A stretch of DNA of 64,000 bases. It comes from Bordetella genomosp. 12. GTDB taxonomy: Bacteria; Pseudomonadota; Gammaproteobacteria; Burkholderiales; Burkholderiaceae_B. Below are positions 16,323 to 26,304 of this stretch, in pieces (position 1 is the stretch's first letter; every line of letters starts with the position of its first letter). The notes beneath the pieces are model-generated. The model was not told where the DNA came from, searched no databases, and was given only the letters and a program-made list of their open reading frames with translations. The stretch is from positions 434,001 to 498,000 of the forward strand of contig NZ_NEVU01000002.1 of assembly GCF_002261355.1 (NCBI RefSeq), given 5' to 3'. The position numbers were made by a program, and so were the translations under genes.

Positions 16323-17678
16323 TCAGAGCTTCTTGATGAAGATGAGGCTGTTGCGCGAGCGGTTGTAATGCTGTTGCTTGTCCAGGGGCAGATCGGCGAT
16401 GCCGCCCTGCACAAAACCGCGTTTGATGAACCAGTGCGAGGTCCGGGTGGTCAGGACGAACAGCCGCTTCATGCCCAGGCTGCGGGCGCGCGACTCCATA
16501 TGGCGCAGCAGAATCTCGCCTTCGCCGGAACTTTGCCACTCGGGGTGGACGATCAGGCAGGCCATCTCGGCCATATGGTCTTTGGGATAGGGATACATCG
16601 CGGCGCAACCGTAAATGACGCCGTCGTGCTCCAGCACAGTGAAATGCTCGACGTCGCGCTCGATCACGCCGCGCGGACGCGGCACCAGGGTGCCATCGGC
16701 CTCCAGCGGTTCGATCAGGCTGAGGATGGCGCCGACGTCATCGAGGGTGGCCGGGCGCAGATCATCCAGCGTATCTTCCACCACCATCGTGCCCACGCCA
16801 TCGTGGGTAAAGATCTCCAGCAGCACGCTGCCGTCCAGGCTGTAAGGCACCACGTGGGCGCGCGCCACGCCGCGCTTGACCGCCAAGGAGGCCGGGCGCA
16901 GGAAAAATGCCGTGTCTTCATCCAGTTGGCCGCCGGCTAACAGGGCATCAGCGTCGGCGCGCGCCAGTTCGGTGTCGACCGTTCCATCCTCGTTGAGCAC
17001 ACCGGGCGAGCTGGACAGAAAGATGAGTTTCTCGGCGCGCAGCGCGACAGCCACGCTGGTGGCCAGGTCTTCCATGGCCAGATTGAAGGCCTCTCCCGTG
17101 GGCGAAAAACCCAAGGGTGAGAGCAACACCATGGAGCCGCGTTCGATGGCGAACTTCAAGGCATCGACATCGATCTTGCGCACGTGGCCCGTATGTTTGT
17201 AATCCACGCCGTCGAGCACGCCGGCCGGCCGCGCGGTGACGAAATTGCCCGAGATCACGCGCACATGCGAATTGGACATGGGCGTGTTGGGCAGACCCTG
17301 GCTGAACGCCGCCTCGATATCCAGGCGAATTTCGCCGGCGGCCTCCTTGGCGCATTCCAGCGCGGCGGCATCGGTGGGCTCCATGCCGCGGCTGAACTGC
17401 TGGCTGTAGCCCTTGAGCCGCAGTTGCTCGTTGACCTGCGGACGCGAGCCGTGCACCAGGACCAGGCGGATGCCCAGCGCCGACAGCAGCGAGAGATCCT
17501 GCACCAGTGTGTTCAGCGCGCCGGCCTGGACCAGTTCGCCGCCGAAAGCCACGACGAACGTCTTGCCTCGGAAGGCGTGCACATAGGGCGCCACCTCTCG
17601 GAACCATCGCACGAACTGCGCGGGGGCGAATTCGGGCGCTTCGAGGGCTGAGACGGTGTCGGCTTCCAGGTCGGGCAT
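16323..17678 (-). CDS. argA: N-acetylglutamate synthase
   Basis: A 451-residue two-domain enzyme. The amino-acid kinase fold spans about residues 20-290 (FVVAFGGELV, LVLVHGSRPQVNEQL, HVRVISGNFVTARP). A GNAT acetyltransferase domain spans about 310-451 (EMACLIVHPEWQSSGEGEIL and LFVLTTRTSHWFIKRGF). It acetylates glutamate with acetyl-CoA, the first step of arginine synthesis, and is normally inhibited by arginine through the kinase-like domain. The ATG at 17678 gives the usual N-terminus; an in-frame upstream start at 17714 is less likely. It is divergent from hrpA. Confidence 0.95.
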   Translation of the reverse strand: MPDLEADTVSALEAPEFAPAQFVRWFREVAPYVHAFRGKTFVVAFGGELVQAGALNTLVQDLSLLSALGIRLVLVHGSRPQVNEQLRLKGYSQQFSRGMEPTDAAALECAKEAAGEIRLDIEAAFSQGLPNTPMSNSHVRVISGNFVTARPAGVLDGVDYKHTGHVRKIDVDALKFAIERGSMVLLSPLGFSPTGEAFNLAMEDLATSVAVALRAEKLIFLSSSPGVLNEDGTVDTELARADADALLAGGQLDEDTAFFLRPASLAVKRGVARAHVVPYSLDGSVLLEIFTHDGVGTMVVEDTLDDLRPATLDDVGAILSLIEPLEADGTLVPRPRGVIERDVEHFTVLEHDGVIYGCAAMYPYPKDHMAEMACLIVHPEWQSSGEGEILLRHMESRARSLGMKRLFVLTTRTSHWFIKRGFVQGGIADLPLDKQQHYNRSRNSLIFIKKL

Positions 17679-17867
17679 GATGGGGTATTCAATCAAAGGA
17701 AAATATCGGCGCACCGCGAGGCGGTGTGGCAGGCCGCGCGGGGCGGTTGTCGAAATTATAGGGCCGCGGCCCGGCCGCCGCTGCCTGGCAGGCCGCCGGC
17801 GAAAAACAGCCGCCGCACGACGATGGGCGCGGCAAATTTATAATGCCGGCACAAAGGATCCCGATAC

Positions 17868-20800
17868 ATGTCAGAAACGCCCCGTCCGGCCGCCGCGCAC
17901 AGGCCCGCGCGCCCGGAACGCCCCATCCCCGTCATCACTTATCCCGAGGACCTGCCCGTCAGCGCGCGGCGTCAGGAGATCGCGCGCGCGATCGCCGCGC
18001 ACCAGGTGGTCATCGTCAGCGGCGAGACCGGCTCGGGCAAGACCACGCAGTTGCCCAAGATCTGCCTGGAACTGGGGCGCGGGCGCCGCGCCATGATCGG
18101 CCACACCCAGCCCCGGCGGCTGGCGGCGACCTCCGTGGCCAAGCGGATCGCCGAAGAGCTGAATACGCCGATGGGCGAGGTGGTGGGCTATCAGGTGCGC
18201 TTTAACGACCGCACCGGCCCGAACGCAGCCATCAAGCTGATGACCGATGGCATCCTGCTGGCCGAGTCGCAGCGTGATCCGCTGCTCAAGCGCTACGACA
18301 CCATCATCATCGACGAGGCGCACGAGCGCAGCCTGAATATCGATTTCCTGCTGGGCTATCTGCGGCAATTGCTGCCGCGCCGCCCTGACCTGAAAGTCAT
18401 CATTACCTCGGCCACCATCGACGCCGAGCGGTTTGCCCAGCATTTCGCCGATCCCCACGGCAAGGCGGCGCCGGTGATCGAGGTCTCCGGCCGGCTCTAC
18501 CCGGTGGAAGTGCGCTACCGGCCCGTTCAGCCGCCGCAAAGCGATGAACAGGCCAGCGCTGCGGCCAAGGGCGGGCGCGAGCGTCTGGCCGGCGACGAGG
18601 AGCGCGACCTCATCGACGCCATCGTCGATGCCGTGGACGAATGCGCGCGCCACGGTCCGGGCGACGTGCTGGTGTTTCTGCCCGGCGAGCGCGAGATTCG
18701 CGAGTCGGCCGAGGCCTTGCGCAAGCGCCATCCGGTCGGCACCGAAATCCTGCCGCTCTACGCCCGTCTTTCGCAGGCCGAACAGGAGCAGATCTTTCAT
18801 CCGCGCGGCAATAGCCGCCGCGTCGTGCTGGCCACCAATGTGGCCGAAACGTCGCTGACCGTGCCGGGCATCCGCTTCGTGGTCGACAGCGGGCTGGCGC
18901 GCATCAAGCGGTATTCCTGGCGCAACAAGGTCGAGCAATTGCGCATCGAGCCCATCAGCCGGGCGTCGGCCAACCAGCGCGCCGGACGCTGCGGCCGGAT
19001 CGGCCCGGGGGTGTGCCTGCGGCTCTACGACGAGACGGACTTCAACGCCCGGGCCGCGTTTACCGATCCGGAGGTACTGCGCTCGTCGCTGGCGTCCGTC
19101 ATCTTGCGCATGAAGGCGCTCAAGCTCGATGATATCGAGCAGTTTCCCTTTGTCGAGGCACCTCCCGGCCGCGCCGTGGCCGATGGCTACCACCTGCTGC
19201 AAGAGCTCGGTGCCATCGAGATGTCCGAAGAGCAGGACGAACAGGGCAAGCGCCTGTTCACGCTCACCCGCACCGGGCAGGATCTGGCGCGCCTGCCGGT
19301 CGACCCCCGTATCGGTCGCATGATCCTGGCCGCCCGCGAGCAGCAGTGCCTGAGCGAGATGCTGATCATCGCCGCCGCGCTGTCGGTGCAGGATCCGCGC
19401 GACCGCCCCATGCAGGAGCGCGAAGCTTCCGAGGCCGCGCACGCCAAGTTCGCCGATGAGAAATCCGAGTTTCTCTCCTTCCTCAAACTGTGGCGCTGGT
19501 ATGGCGAGCAGGTGCAGCACAAGGCGTCGCAACGCAAGCTGGTGGCGCTGCTGCGCCAGAACTTCCTCTCGCCCATCCGCCTGCGCGAATGGCACGATGT
19601 GCATAGCCAATTGGCCTCGCTGGTGGGTGAGCAGGGCTGGCGCCTGAACCAGACCGACGCCACCTATGAGCAATTGCATCTGGCGCTGTTGACCGGCCTG
19701 CTGGGCAATATCGGCTTTAAGAGCGAAGAGGGCGGCAGCTATCTGGGAGCACGCGATATCCGCTTTCATATTCACCCCGGCTCAAAACTGGCCAAGAAGG
19801 CCGGGCGCTGGATCGTGGCCGCCGAGCTGGTCGAAACGACCCGACTCTATGCGCGCTGCGTGGCCCGCATCGAGCCGGTCTGGATCGAGCGGGTGGCCGC
19901 GCACTTACTGCGGCGCAATTTTTCCGACCCGCGCTGGGAGAAGAAAGCCGGGCAGGTCGTGGCCAACGAGCGCGCCACCCTCTATGGGCTGGCGATCTAT
20001 AGCGGACGCCGGGTGCAGTATGGCCGCATCAATCCCGGGCATGCGCGCGAGCTCTTTATCCGCCAGGCGCTGGTGCCGGGCGATATCGATACCCGGCTGG
20101 CCTTCGTCGCCCACAATCGCAAGCTCATCGCCGGCATCGAGAAGCTGGAGCACCAATCCCGGCGCCCCGACATTCTGGTCGACGACGAGCTGATCTACGC
20201 CTTCTATGACCGGCAGATTCCGGCGGGCATGTCGCAGACCGCCACGCTGGAGAAATGGGTTCAGGGGCTGGACAAGGAAGCCGCCGCCAAACTGCTGCTC
20301 ACGCGCGACGAGTTGATGCGGCACGAAGCCGCGGGCGTGACCACCGACGTCTTCCCCAAGAAGGTGGAGTGGCAGGGGGTGAGCATGCCCCTGGACTACC
20401 ATTTCGAGCCGGGCTCGCCGCGCGACGGCGTCACGCTTGCGGTGCCGCTGTTCGCCCTGAACCAGATCGATGCGCAACGCTGCGAGTGGCTGGTGCCTGG
20501 CATGCTCAAGGAAAAAGTGCATCTGCTGTTGAAGTCCTTGCCGCAAAAGCAGCGCCGCCATTGCGTGCCGCTGCCGGATTACGCCGCCGGCTTTTATGAC
20601 CGCTGGTTCGAGCGCGCGGCCGATCCCGGCATGGGGCTGGTCGAGGCCGTGAGCGAAGATATGTGGAAACAGGTACAGGTGCGTCCGCTGGCCAGCGACT
20701 TCAAGCTCGAGACGCTGCCGGCGCACCTTTTCATGAATTTCAAAGTGGTCGACGAGCACGGCCGCATGCTGGCGGCCGGCCGTAATCTGGCTCAGCTCAA

Positions 20801-21728
20801 GGCAGAACTGGGCAAGCAGGCCCAGGCCACCTTCCAGCAACTGGCCGCGCGCGACAGCGATGTGGCCCAGGCGCTGGCCCATGAAAACCTCACCGGTTGG
20901 ACCTTCGGGCCCTTGCCCGAGATCATGGAGATCCGCCGCGGGGGTCAGTCGGTGGTGGGCTACCCGGCCCTGGTGGACCGCGGCGCGCATTGTGACCTCG
21001 ATGTCTTCGATGATCCCGAAGAGGCACGCCGCCATCACCGGGCCGGTTTGTTGCGGCTGTTTCGCATCGGGCTGCGTGAGCAGGTCAAGTTCCTGGAAAA
21101 GAACCTGACCGATCTCACCAAGATGAGCATGTTCTACATGACGCTGGGCACGCAGGATGAGCTGCGCGACCAGATCATCGATTGCGCGCTCGCGCAGGCC
21201 TGCCTGGGCGAGCCCTGGCCGGTCGATGCGCAGCAGTTCGAGGCGCGGCGGCAGGATGGCAAAGGACGCCTGGGCCTGCTGGCCCAGGAGGTCGCCCGGC
21301 TGGCGATGGCCATCCTCACCGAGTATGCCGCCGTGCAGCGCAAGCTGGCGCAGGCCAAGCCGCATGCGGCCGCCTACGCCGATCTGATGCAGCAGATCGG
21401 CGCCTTGATGCCCAAGTGGTTCGTGCGCGACATCCCTTACGCCCAACTGGCGCACTATCCGCGCTATCTGAAAGCCGCTGTCGCGCGGATCGATAAGCTG
21501 CGCGCCGATCCGGCCCGCGACGCGCGTCTGATCACGGAGATGGCGCCGCTGCTGACCCAATACCAGCGCGCCCGCGCCGCGCTCAAGGGCGCGCCGGACC
21601 CGAGGCTGGACGAGTTCCGATGGTTGCTGGAGGAGTTGCGGGTGGCGCTGTTCGCTCAGGAACTGCGCACGCCAATGCCGGTGTCGGTCAAGCGGCTGAT
21701 GAAAACCTGGGAAAGCCTGCGGCGCTGA
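17868..21728 (+). CDS. hrpA: ATP-dependent RNA helicase HrpA
   Basis: A 1286-residue DEAH-box helicase of HrpA length. Walker A GETGSGKTTQ lies at residues 52-61 and TQPRRLAATSVA at about 80. The DEAH motif IIIDEAHERSLNIDF is near 145, SATIDAERF near 183 and ATNVAETSLTVPG near 322. The HrpA-specific C-terminal region (DUF3418-like) fills the last 600 residues. HrpA unwinds RNA structures and has been linked to mRNA processing and rescue of stalled ribosomes. The ATG at 17868 has a TATAAT 24 nt upstream (17839-17844) but a weak -35. The gene ends at a strong hairpin shared with the convergent lpxO-like gene. Confidence 0.95.
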   Translation: MSETPRPAAAHRPARPERPIPVITYPEDLPVSARRQEIARAIAAHQVVIVSGETGSGKTTQLPKICLELGRGRRAMIGHTQPRRLAATSVAKRIAEELNTPMGEVVGYQVRFNDRTGPNAAIKLMTDGILLAESQRDPLLKRYDTIIIDEAHERSLNIDFLLGYLRQLLPRRPDLKVIITSATIDAERFAQHFADPHGKAAPVIEVSGRLYPVEVRYRPVQPPQSDEQASAAAKGGRERLAGDEERDLIDAIVDAVDECARHGPGDVLVFLPGEREIRESAEALRKRHPVGTEILPLYARLSQAEQEQIFHPRGNSRRVVLATNVAETSLTVPGIRFVVDSGLARIKRYSWRNKVEQLRIEPISRASANQRAGRCGRIGPGVCLRLYDETDFNARAAFTDPEVLRSSLASVILRMKALKLDDIEQFPFVEAPPGRAVADGYHLLQELGAIEMSEEQDEQGKRLFTLTRTGQDLARLPVDPRIGRMILAAREQQCLSEMLIIAAALSVQDPRDRPMQEREASEAAHAKFADEKSEFLSFLKLWRWYGEQVQHKASQRKLVALLRQNFLSPIRLREWHDVHSQLASLVGEQGWRLNQTDATYEQLHLALLTGLLGNIGFKSEEGGSYLGARDIRFHIHPGSKLAKKAGRWIVAAELVETTRLYARCVARIEPVWIERVAAHLLRRNFSDPRWEKKAGQVVANERATLYGLAIYSGRRVQYGRINPGHARELFIRQALVPGDIDTRLAFVAHNRKLIAGIEKLEHQSRRPDILVDDELIYAFYDRQIPAGMSQTATLEKWVQGLDKEAAAKLLLTRDELMRHEAAGVTTDVFPKKVEWQGVSMPLDYHFEPGSPRDGVTLAVPLFALNQIDAQRCEWLVPGMLKEKVHLLLKSLPQKQRRHCVPLPDYAAGFYDRWFERAADPGMGLVEAVSEDMWKQVQVRPLASDFKLETLPAHLFMNFKVVDEHGRMLAAGRNLAQLKAELGKQAQATFQQLAARDSDVAQALAHENLTGWTFGPLPEIMEIRRGGQSVVGYPALVDRGAHCDLDVFDDPEEARRHHRAGLLRLFRIGLREQVKFLEKNLTDLTKMSMFYMTLGTQDELRDQIIDCALAQACLGEPWPVDAQQFEARRQDGKGRLGLLAQEVARLAMAILTEYAAVQRKLAQAKPHAAAYADLMQQIGALMPKWFVRDIPYAQLAHYPRYLKAAVARIDKLRADPARDARLITEMAPLLTQYQRARAALKGAPDPRLDEFRWLLEELRVALFAQELRTPMPVSVKRLMKTWESLRR

Positions 21729-21737
21729 GGGCGCGCT

Positions 21738-21766
21738 GCCCCAAGCCTGGCAGGCAGGCTTGGGGC
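21738..21766. terminator. Bidirectional hairpin between hrpA and lpxO-like gene
   Basis: GCCCCAAGCCTG and CAGGCTTGGGGC form a perfect 12-bp stem with a 5-base loop, 9 nt after the hrpA stop and 7 nt beyond the convergent gene's stop. The T-runs are poor on both sides. Confidence 0.65.
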
Positions 21767-21773
21767 ACGGCGT

Positions 21774-22673
21774 TTACCAGGCCAGAAAGGCCAGTACGAC
21801 CAGAACGATCAAGCCCCACTTGGTGAGCTTATAGACGGTTTTGTTCCAGGCCTTGAACTGCTTGCGCTTCTGGTCGAGTTTCCAGTGCGCGTGGGTGAGC
21901 TTGTTGATGGCGCCCGTCTGGTCGCCGGCATCATTGGGTGAACTGGCCGCCGACATGACCTTGCGGCCAAACCAGCGGTTGAAGGCTTCCGCCCAGCCCC
22001 ATTTCAGCGGGCGTTCGACGTCGCAGAACAGAATGATGCGGTTGGTCTCGCTCTTGTTGTGCGCTTCGTGGACGTAGGTTTCGTCGAAGACCACGCTTTC
22101 GCCATCACGCCAACTATAGGAGTCGCCGTCGACCACGATATAGCAGCGGTCGTCATTGGGCGTGGTCAGGCCGAGGTGGTAGCGCAAGGAGCCGGCGAAC
22201 GGATCGCGGTGGGCGTTGAGCTTGCCGCCGGGCGGCAGCTCGGCGAACATGGCCGCCTTCACCTTGGGCAGCGTCTTGAGCAGTGCCACGGTGTTGGGGC
22301 AGAGTTCTTCGGCCGAAGGGTGACGCGCGTCATACCATTTCAGGTAGAAGCGTTTCCAGCCGTACTTGAAGAAAGAGTTAAAGCCGATGTCGTCATGGTT
22401 CTCGGCGGCGCGGATGCGCCGCAGCTCGGCCATTTTGAGGGCTTCGTCGCGGATGATCTGCCAGTTTTCGTCCAAGACCCGCAGTTCCGGAATCTCACGG
22501 CTGGTGAGATAGGGGGTAGTGGGCACGCGCGAGCACAGCACCATGAAGGCGTTGATCGGCGCCAGGATGACGGAGTGATCCAGAAACTGGCGCGACAGCG
22601 ACAGGCGCACACGCCCACGGAAATGTGCGAAGAGGATGGAGGCCAGCCAGAGGCCAGGGATCAGCCATTTCAT
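21774..22673 (-). CDS. lpxO: Aspartyl/asparaginyl beta-hydroxylase family, LpxO-like lipid A hydroxylase
   Basis: A 299-residue membrane-linked dioxygenase with a helix at residues 2-17 and another at the C-terminus (LTKWGLIVLVVLAFLAW). The Fe(II)/2-oxoglutarate site reads LNAHRDPFAGSLRYHLGL (about 175-192), with the second histidine in VFDETYVHEAHN near 230 and the oxoglutarate arginine in NRIILFCDVERP. This layout and length match LpxO, which 2-hydroxylates an acyl chain of lipid A and acts at the inner membrane. The ATG at 22673 is the only start giving the membrane anchor. A different hydroxylase substrate cannot be excluded, but the LPS genes nearby favour LpxO. Confidence 0.8.
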   Translation of the reverse strand: MKWLIPGLWLASILFAHFRGRVRLSLSRQFLDHSVILAPINAFMVLCSRVPTTPYLTSREIPELRVLDENWQIIRDEALKMAELRRIRAAENHDDIGFNSFFKYGWKRFYLKWYDARHPSAEELCPNTVALLKTLPKVKAAMFAELPPGGKLNAHRDPFAGSLRYHLGLTTPNDDRCYIVVDGDSYSWRDGESVVFDETYVHEAHNKSETNRIILFCDVERPLKWGWAEAFNRWFGRKVMSAASSPNDAGDQTGAINKLTHAHWKLDQKRKQFKAWNKTVYKLTKWGLIVLVVLAFLAW

Positions 22674-22800
22674 TTTGGGGACGGATAACCTAGCGGAGTG
22701 ATGAACGGGATTGTCCCATATCCCGCCGGCCGGGTGTTTTGACAAATCTCCATTCCGCGCAAGCGCTCGCCCGCTTGGGTGTCGCGCGTGGCTGCCCGGG

Positions 22801-22812
22801 TACAATCCGGGC
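22801..22812 (+). promoter_or_regulatory. TACAAT box directly before the dnaE start
   Basis: TACAATCCGGGC ends against the dnaE ATG at 22813. It resembles a -10 element and no Shine-Dalgarno site is present. The same pattern (TACAAT or TATAAT, then CCGG, then ATG) occurs at 34084 and 30153, suggesting a leaderless or very short leader. The -35 is poor. Confidence 0.4.
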
Positions 22813-25800
22813 ATGTCCGAAGCCGCAATAAACCCGCCCCCTTTTGTACATCTGCGCGTTCACTCCGAGTTTTCGGTCGTGGACGGGATCGTGCGCATTT
22901 CCGACCTGATCAAGCGTGTGGCCAAAATGGGCCAGCCCGCGGTCGCCCTGACCGATCTGTCGAACATTTTCGGCCTGATCAAGTTCTACAAAAGCGCCCG
23001 TGGCGCCGGCATCAAACCGATTGCCGGTTGCGACGTCTGGCTGAGCAACGACGAGGATCGTGACAAGCCGTTCCGCGCGCTGTTGCTGGTGCGGAATCAC
23101 CAGGGCTACCTCAATCTGTGCGAACTGCTGTCGCAGTCGTTTCTGCTGAATCAGTACAAAGGCCGGGCCGAGCTGCGGCGTGAATGGTTGCAGGGGCAGG
23201 ACGGCTTGATCGTGCTGTCGGGCGGCCGGGCCGGCGATATCGGCCAGGCGCTGGATGCGGGCAACACCGCTGGCGCCCTGAACCTCGCGCGGCAGTGGGC
23301 CGCGATGTTTCCCGACGCCTTCTATATCGAGCTGCAACGCGCCGGGATGGACGGCGACGAAGCCTATACCCAGGCCGCGATGCGGCTGGCCGCCGAGGCC
23401 GGCCTGCCGGTAGTGGCCACGCACCCGGTGCAGTTTCTGGATCGTGAGGAGTTCCAGGCCCATGAGGCGCGCGTGTGTATCTCCCAGGGCGAAATCCTGG
23501 CCGATCCGCGCCGGGTCAAGCGCTTCACCCCCCAGCAATACCTGCAAAGCTCGCAGGAGATGCAGGCGCGTTTTGCCGATGTGCCTTCGGCGCTGGCCAA
23601 CACGGTGGAGATCGCCAAGCGCTGCAATCTGTCGCTGGTGCTGGGCAAGCCGCGGCTGCCCATCTTCCCGACGCCCGAAGGCGTGACGCTGGACGACTAT
23701 CTGGTGCAGTTGTCCGAAGAGGGGCTGGAAAAGCGCTTGACCTTCCTGTTTCCTGAGCAGGCCGAACGCGACCGTCAGCGCGCCACCTATTACGAGCGGC
23801 TGCGCTGGGAATGCAAGACCATCATTCAGATGGGCTTTCCCGGTTACTTCCTGATCGTGCAGGACTTCATCAACTGGGGCAAAAACAATGGTGTGCCGGT
23901 CGGGCCGGGCCGGGGCTCGGGGGCCGGGTCGCTGGTGGCCTATGCGCTCGGGATCACGGATCTGGATCCCATCCGCTATGACTTGCTGTTCGAGCGCTTC
24001 CTGAATCCGGAGCGGGTATCCATGCCCGACTTCGATATCGACTTCTGCCAGGACAACCGCGAACGCGTCATCGAGTACGTCAAGACCAAGTATGGCCGCG
24101 CCGCCGTCAGCCAGATCGCCACTTTCGGCACGCTGGGCGCCAAGGCGGTGGTGCGCGACGCCGGCCGGGTGCTGGACATGCCCTATATGTTCTGCGATGG
24201 CCTGTCCAAGCTCATCCCGTTCAATCCCGCCGATCCCTGGTCGTTGGACCGCACGCTCAAGGACGAGCCTGCTTTCAAAGAGCGCTATGAGCAGGAAGAG
24301 GAAGTCCGCGCGCTGGTGGATCTGGCACGGCCGCTCGAAGGCCTGACGCGCAATATCGGCATGCACGCCGGCGGTGTGCTCATCGCCCCGGGCAAACTCA
24401 CCGATTTCTGCCCGCTGTATTGCCAGCCTGGCCAGGAAAACAGTGCGGTGTCGCAGTTCGACAAGGATGACGTCGAAGCCGCGGGCCTGGTGAAATTCGA
24501 CTTTCTGGGTCTGCGCAACCTGACCATCCTGGATTGGGCGGTGCGCTATGTGCGTCAGTTCAACGCCGAGAAGCGCGATTTCGACATCATGGCCCTGGCG
24601 CTGGATGACCCGGCGGCCTACAAAGTGCTGTGCGACGCCAACACCACCGCGGTGTTCCAGCTTGAATCGCGCGGCATGAAAGAGCTGCTCAAGAAGCTGC
24701 GGCCCAATACCTTCGAAGACATCATCGCCATGCTGGCCTTGTACCGGCCCGGCCCGCTCGAGTCCGGCATGGTGGACGACTTCGTCAATCGCAAGCACGG
24801 CCGCGCGGCGGTGGATTATTTCCACCCCGATCTGGAAGGCACGCTCAAGAGCACCTACGGCGTCATCGTCTACCAAGAACAGGTGATGCTGATTTCGCAG
24901 ATCATCGGCGGCTACTCGCTGGGCGGCGCCGATCTGTTGCGCCGTGCCATGGGCAAGAAAAAGCCCGAGGAAATGGCCAAGCACCGCGAGCTTTTCCAGC
25001 AGGGCGCCCAAGAAAAAGGCCATGATCCGGACCTGGCGGTCAAGCTGTTTGACCTGATGGAGAAGTTCGCCGGCTACGGCTTTAACAAGTCGCACTCGGC
25101 CGCTTACGCCCTGATTGCCTACCAGACGGCCTGGCTCAAGGCCTACCATCCCGCCGAGTTTCTGGCCGCCACCTTGTCCTCCGATATGGATGACACCGAC
25201 AAGGTGCAGATTTTCTGCCGCGATGCGCAGGACAACGGGGTGGAGGTCTTGCCTCCGGATGTCAACGCCTCCGGCTATCGTTTCGCGCCCGTCGAGGACG
25301 AGCACACCGCTCACGGCAAGCCGCCGCGCACGATGCGCTACGGCCTGGGGGCGGTCAAGGGCACGGGGCAGGGCGCGGTCGAAGAGATCCTGCGTGCCCG
25401 CCAGGAAGGCGGCCCGTTTGCCAATCTGTTCGATTTTTGCCGCCGGGTCAGCAAGCACGCCGTCAATCGCCGCACCATCGAAGCCCTGATCCGCGCGGGC
25501 GCCTTCGACACGATCGAGCCCAACCGTGCCGCCATGCTGGCCTCGGTGGGCACGGCGATGGAGGCTGCCGAACAGGCCACGCGCAGCGCCAATCAGGCCT
25601 CGCTGTTCGGCGATGACAGCGGTGATGTCGTCGCGGGCGAATTGGCCAAGGTCGCTGCCTGGAATCTGCACACGCGCCTGACCGAGGAAAAAGCCGCGCT
25701 GGGTTACTACTTCAGCGGCCATCTGTTTGACGCCTGGCGCGACGAAGTGCGCCGTATCGTGCCGATGCCGCTGGCGCGGATCGAGCCGCAGCGTGACCTG

Positions 25801-26304
25801 CAGTGGATGTGCGGCGTGCTGGCCGGCGTGCGCGTCATGATGACACGGCGCGGCAAAATGGTGTTCGCCGTGCTCGATGACGGCACCGCCCAGGTCGAGA
25901 TCTCGGTCTTCAACGAACTGTTCGAAAAGCATCGCAACCGTCTGAAGGAAGACCAACTGCTCATCGTGCAGGGCAAGGTCAGCAATGACGAGTATTCGGG
26001 CGGCATGCGCATCGTGGCCGAGAACCTGTTCGATCTGCAACTGGCCCGCGAAGCGCGCGCCCGCGCCTTGCGCATCACCCTCAACGGCCAGGCTGACGCT
26101 GCCCGCTTGCGGCAATTGCTCAACCCGTTCCGGGCCGAGCCCGAAAATGGCATTCCGGGCGTGCCTGTCGACGTCATCTACCGCAAAGACAATTTCCTGT
26201 GCACCGTGCGGCTGGGCGAGCAGTGGCGCGTTCGCATGGCCGACACCTTGCTGGAGAATCTCGCGCTGTGGGCCAAGCCCGAAGGCGTGGAGGTCAGTTA
26301 CTGA
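22813..26304 (+). CDS. dnaE: DNA polymerase III alpha subunit
   Basis: An 1163-residue replicative polymerase. The N-terminal PHP domain begins FVHLRVHSEFSVVDG (about residue 10). The palm holds GPGRGSGAGSLVAYALGITD (near 360) and the catalytic aspartates in PDFDIDFCQD (near 405). The fingers contain AMGKKKPEEMAKHRELF (about 715). A tandem HhH and an OB-fold lie in the last 300 residues (GKMVFAVLDDGTAQVEISVF). It is the catalytic core of chromosomal replication. Its TGA overlaps the ATG of the first glycosyltransferase gene, so the LPS cluster may share its transcript. Confidence 0.97.
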   Translation: MSEAAINPPPFVHLRVHSEFSVVDGIVRISDLIKRVAKMGQPAVALTDLSNIFGLIKFYKSARGAGIKPIAGCDVWLSNDEDRDKPFRALLLVRNHQGYLNLCELLSQSFLLNQYKGRAELRREWLQGQDGLIVLSGGRAGDIGQALDAGNTAGALNLARQWAAMFPDAFYIELQRAGMDGDEAYTQAAMRLAAEAGLPVVATHPVQFLDREEFQAHEARVCISQGEILADPRRVKRFTPQQYLQSSQEMQARFADVPSALANTVEIAKRCNLSLVLGKPRLPIFPTPEGVTLDDYLVQLSEEGLEKRLTFLFPEQAERDRQRATYYERLRWECKTIIQMGFPGYFLIVQDFINWGKNNGVPVGPGRGSGAGSLVAYALGITDLDPIRYDLLFERFLNPERVSMPDFDIDFCQDNRERVIEYVKTKYGRAAVSQIATFGTLGAKAVVRDAGRVLDMPYMFCDGLSKLIPFNPADPWSLDRTLKDEPAFKERYEQEEEVRALVDLARPLEGLTRNIGMHAGGVLIAPGKLTDFCPLYCQPGQENSAVSQFDKDDVEAAGLVKFDFLGLRNLTILDWAVRYVRQFNAEKRDFDIMALALDDPAAYKVLCDANTTAVFQLESRGMKELLKKLRPNTFEDIIAMLALYRPGPLESGMVDDFVNRKHGRAAVDYFHPDLEGTLKSTYGVIVYQEQVMLISQIIGGYSLGGADLLRRAMGKKKPEEMAKHRELFQQGAQEKGHDPDLAVKLFDLMEKFAGYGFNKSHSAAYALIAYQTAWLKAYHPAEFLAATLSSDMDDTDKVQIFCRDAQDNGVEVLPPDVNASGYRFAPVEDEHTAHGKPPRTMRYGLGAVKGTGQGAVEEILRARQEGGPFANLFDFCRRVSKHAVNRRTIEALIRAGAFDTIEPNRAAMLASVGTAMEAAEQATRSANQASLFGDDSGDVVAGELAKVAAWNLHTRLTEEKAALGYYFSGHLFDAWRDEVRRIVPMPLARIEPQRDLQWMCGVLAGVRVMMTRRGKMVFAVLDDGTAQVEISVFNELFEKHRNRLKEDQLLIVQGKVSNDEYSGGMRIVAENLFDLQLAREARARALRITLNGQADAARLRQLLNPFRAEPENGIPGVPVDVIYRKDNFLCTVRLGEQWRVRMADTLLENLALWAKPEGVEVSY

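Noticed and set aside
22739-22744. TTGACA upstream of dnaE as its -35 box
   Set aside because: No -10 box lies 16-18 bases downstream, and the TACAAT next to the start is 56 bases away.
22690-26115. An 1141-codon open frame on the minus strand across dnaE
   Set aside because: dnaE on the plus strand has all catalytic motifs. The antisense product has no recognisable domain and the skewed composition of a shadow frame.
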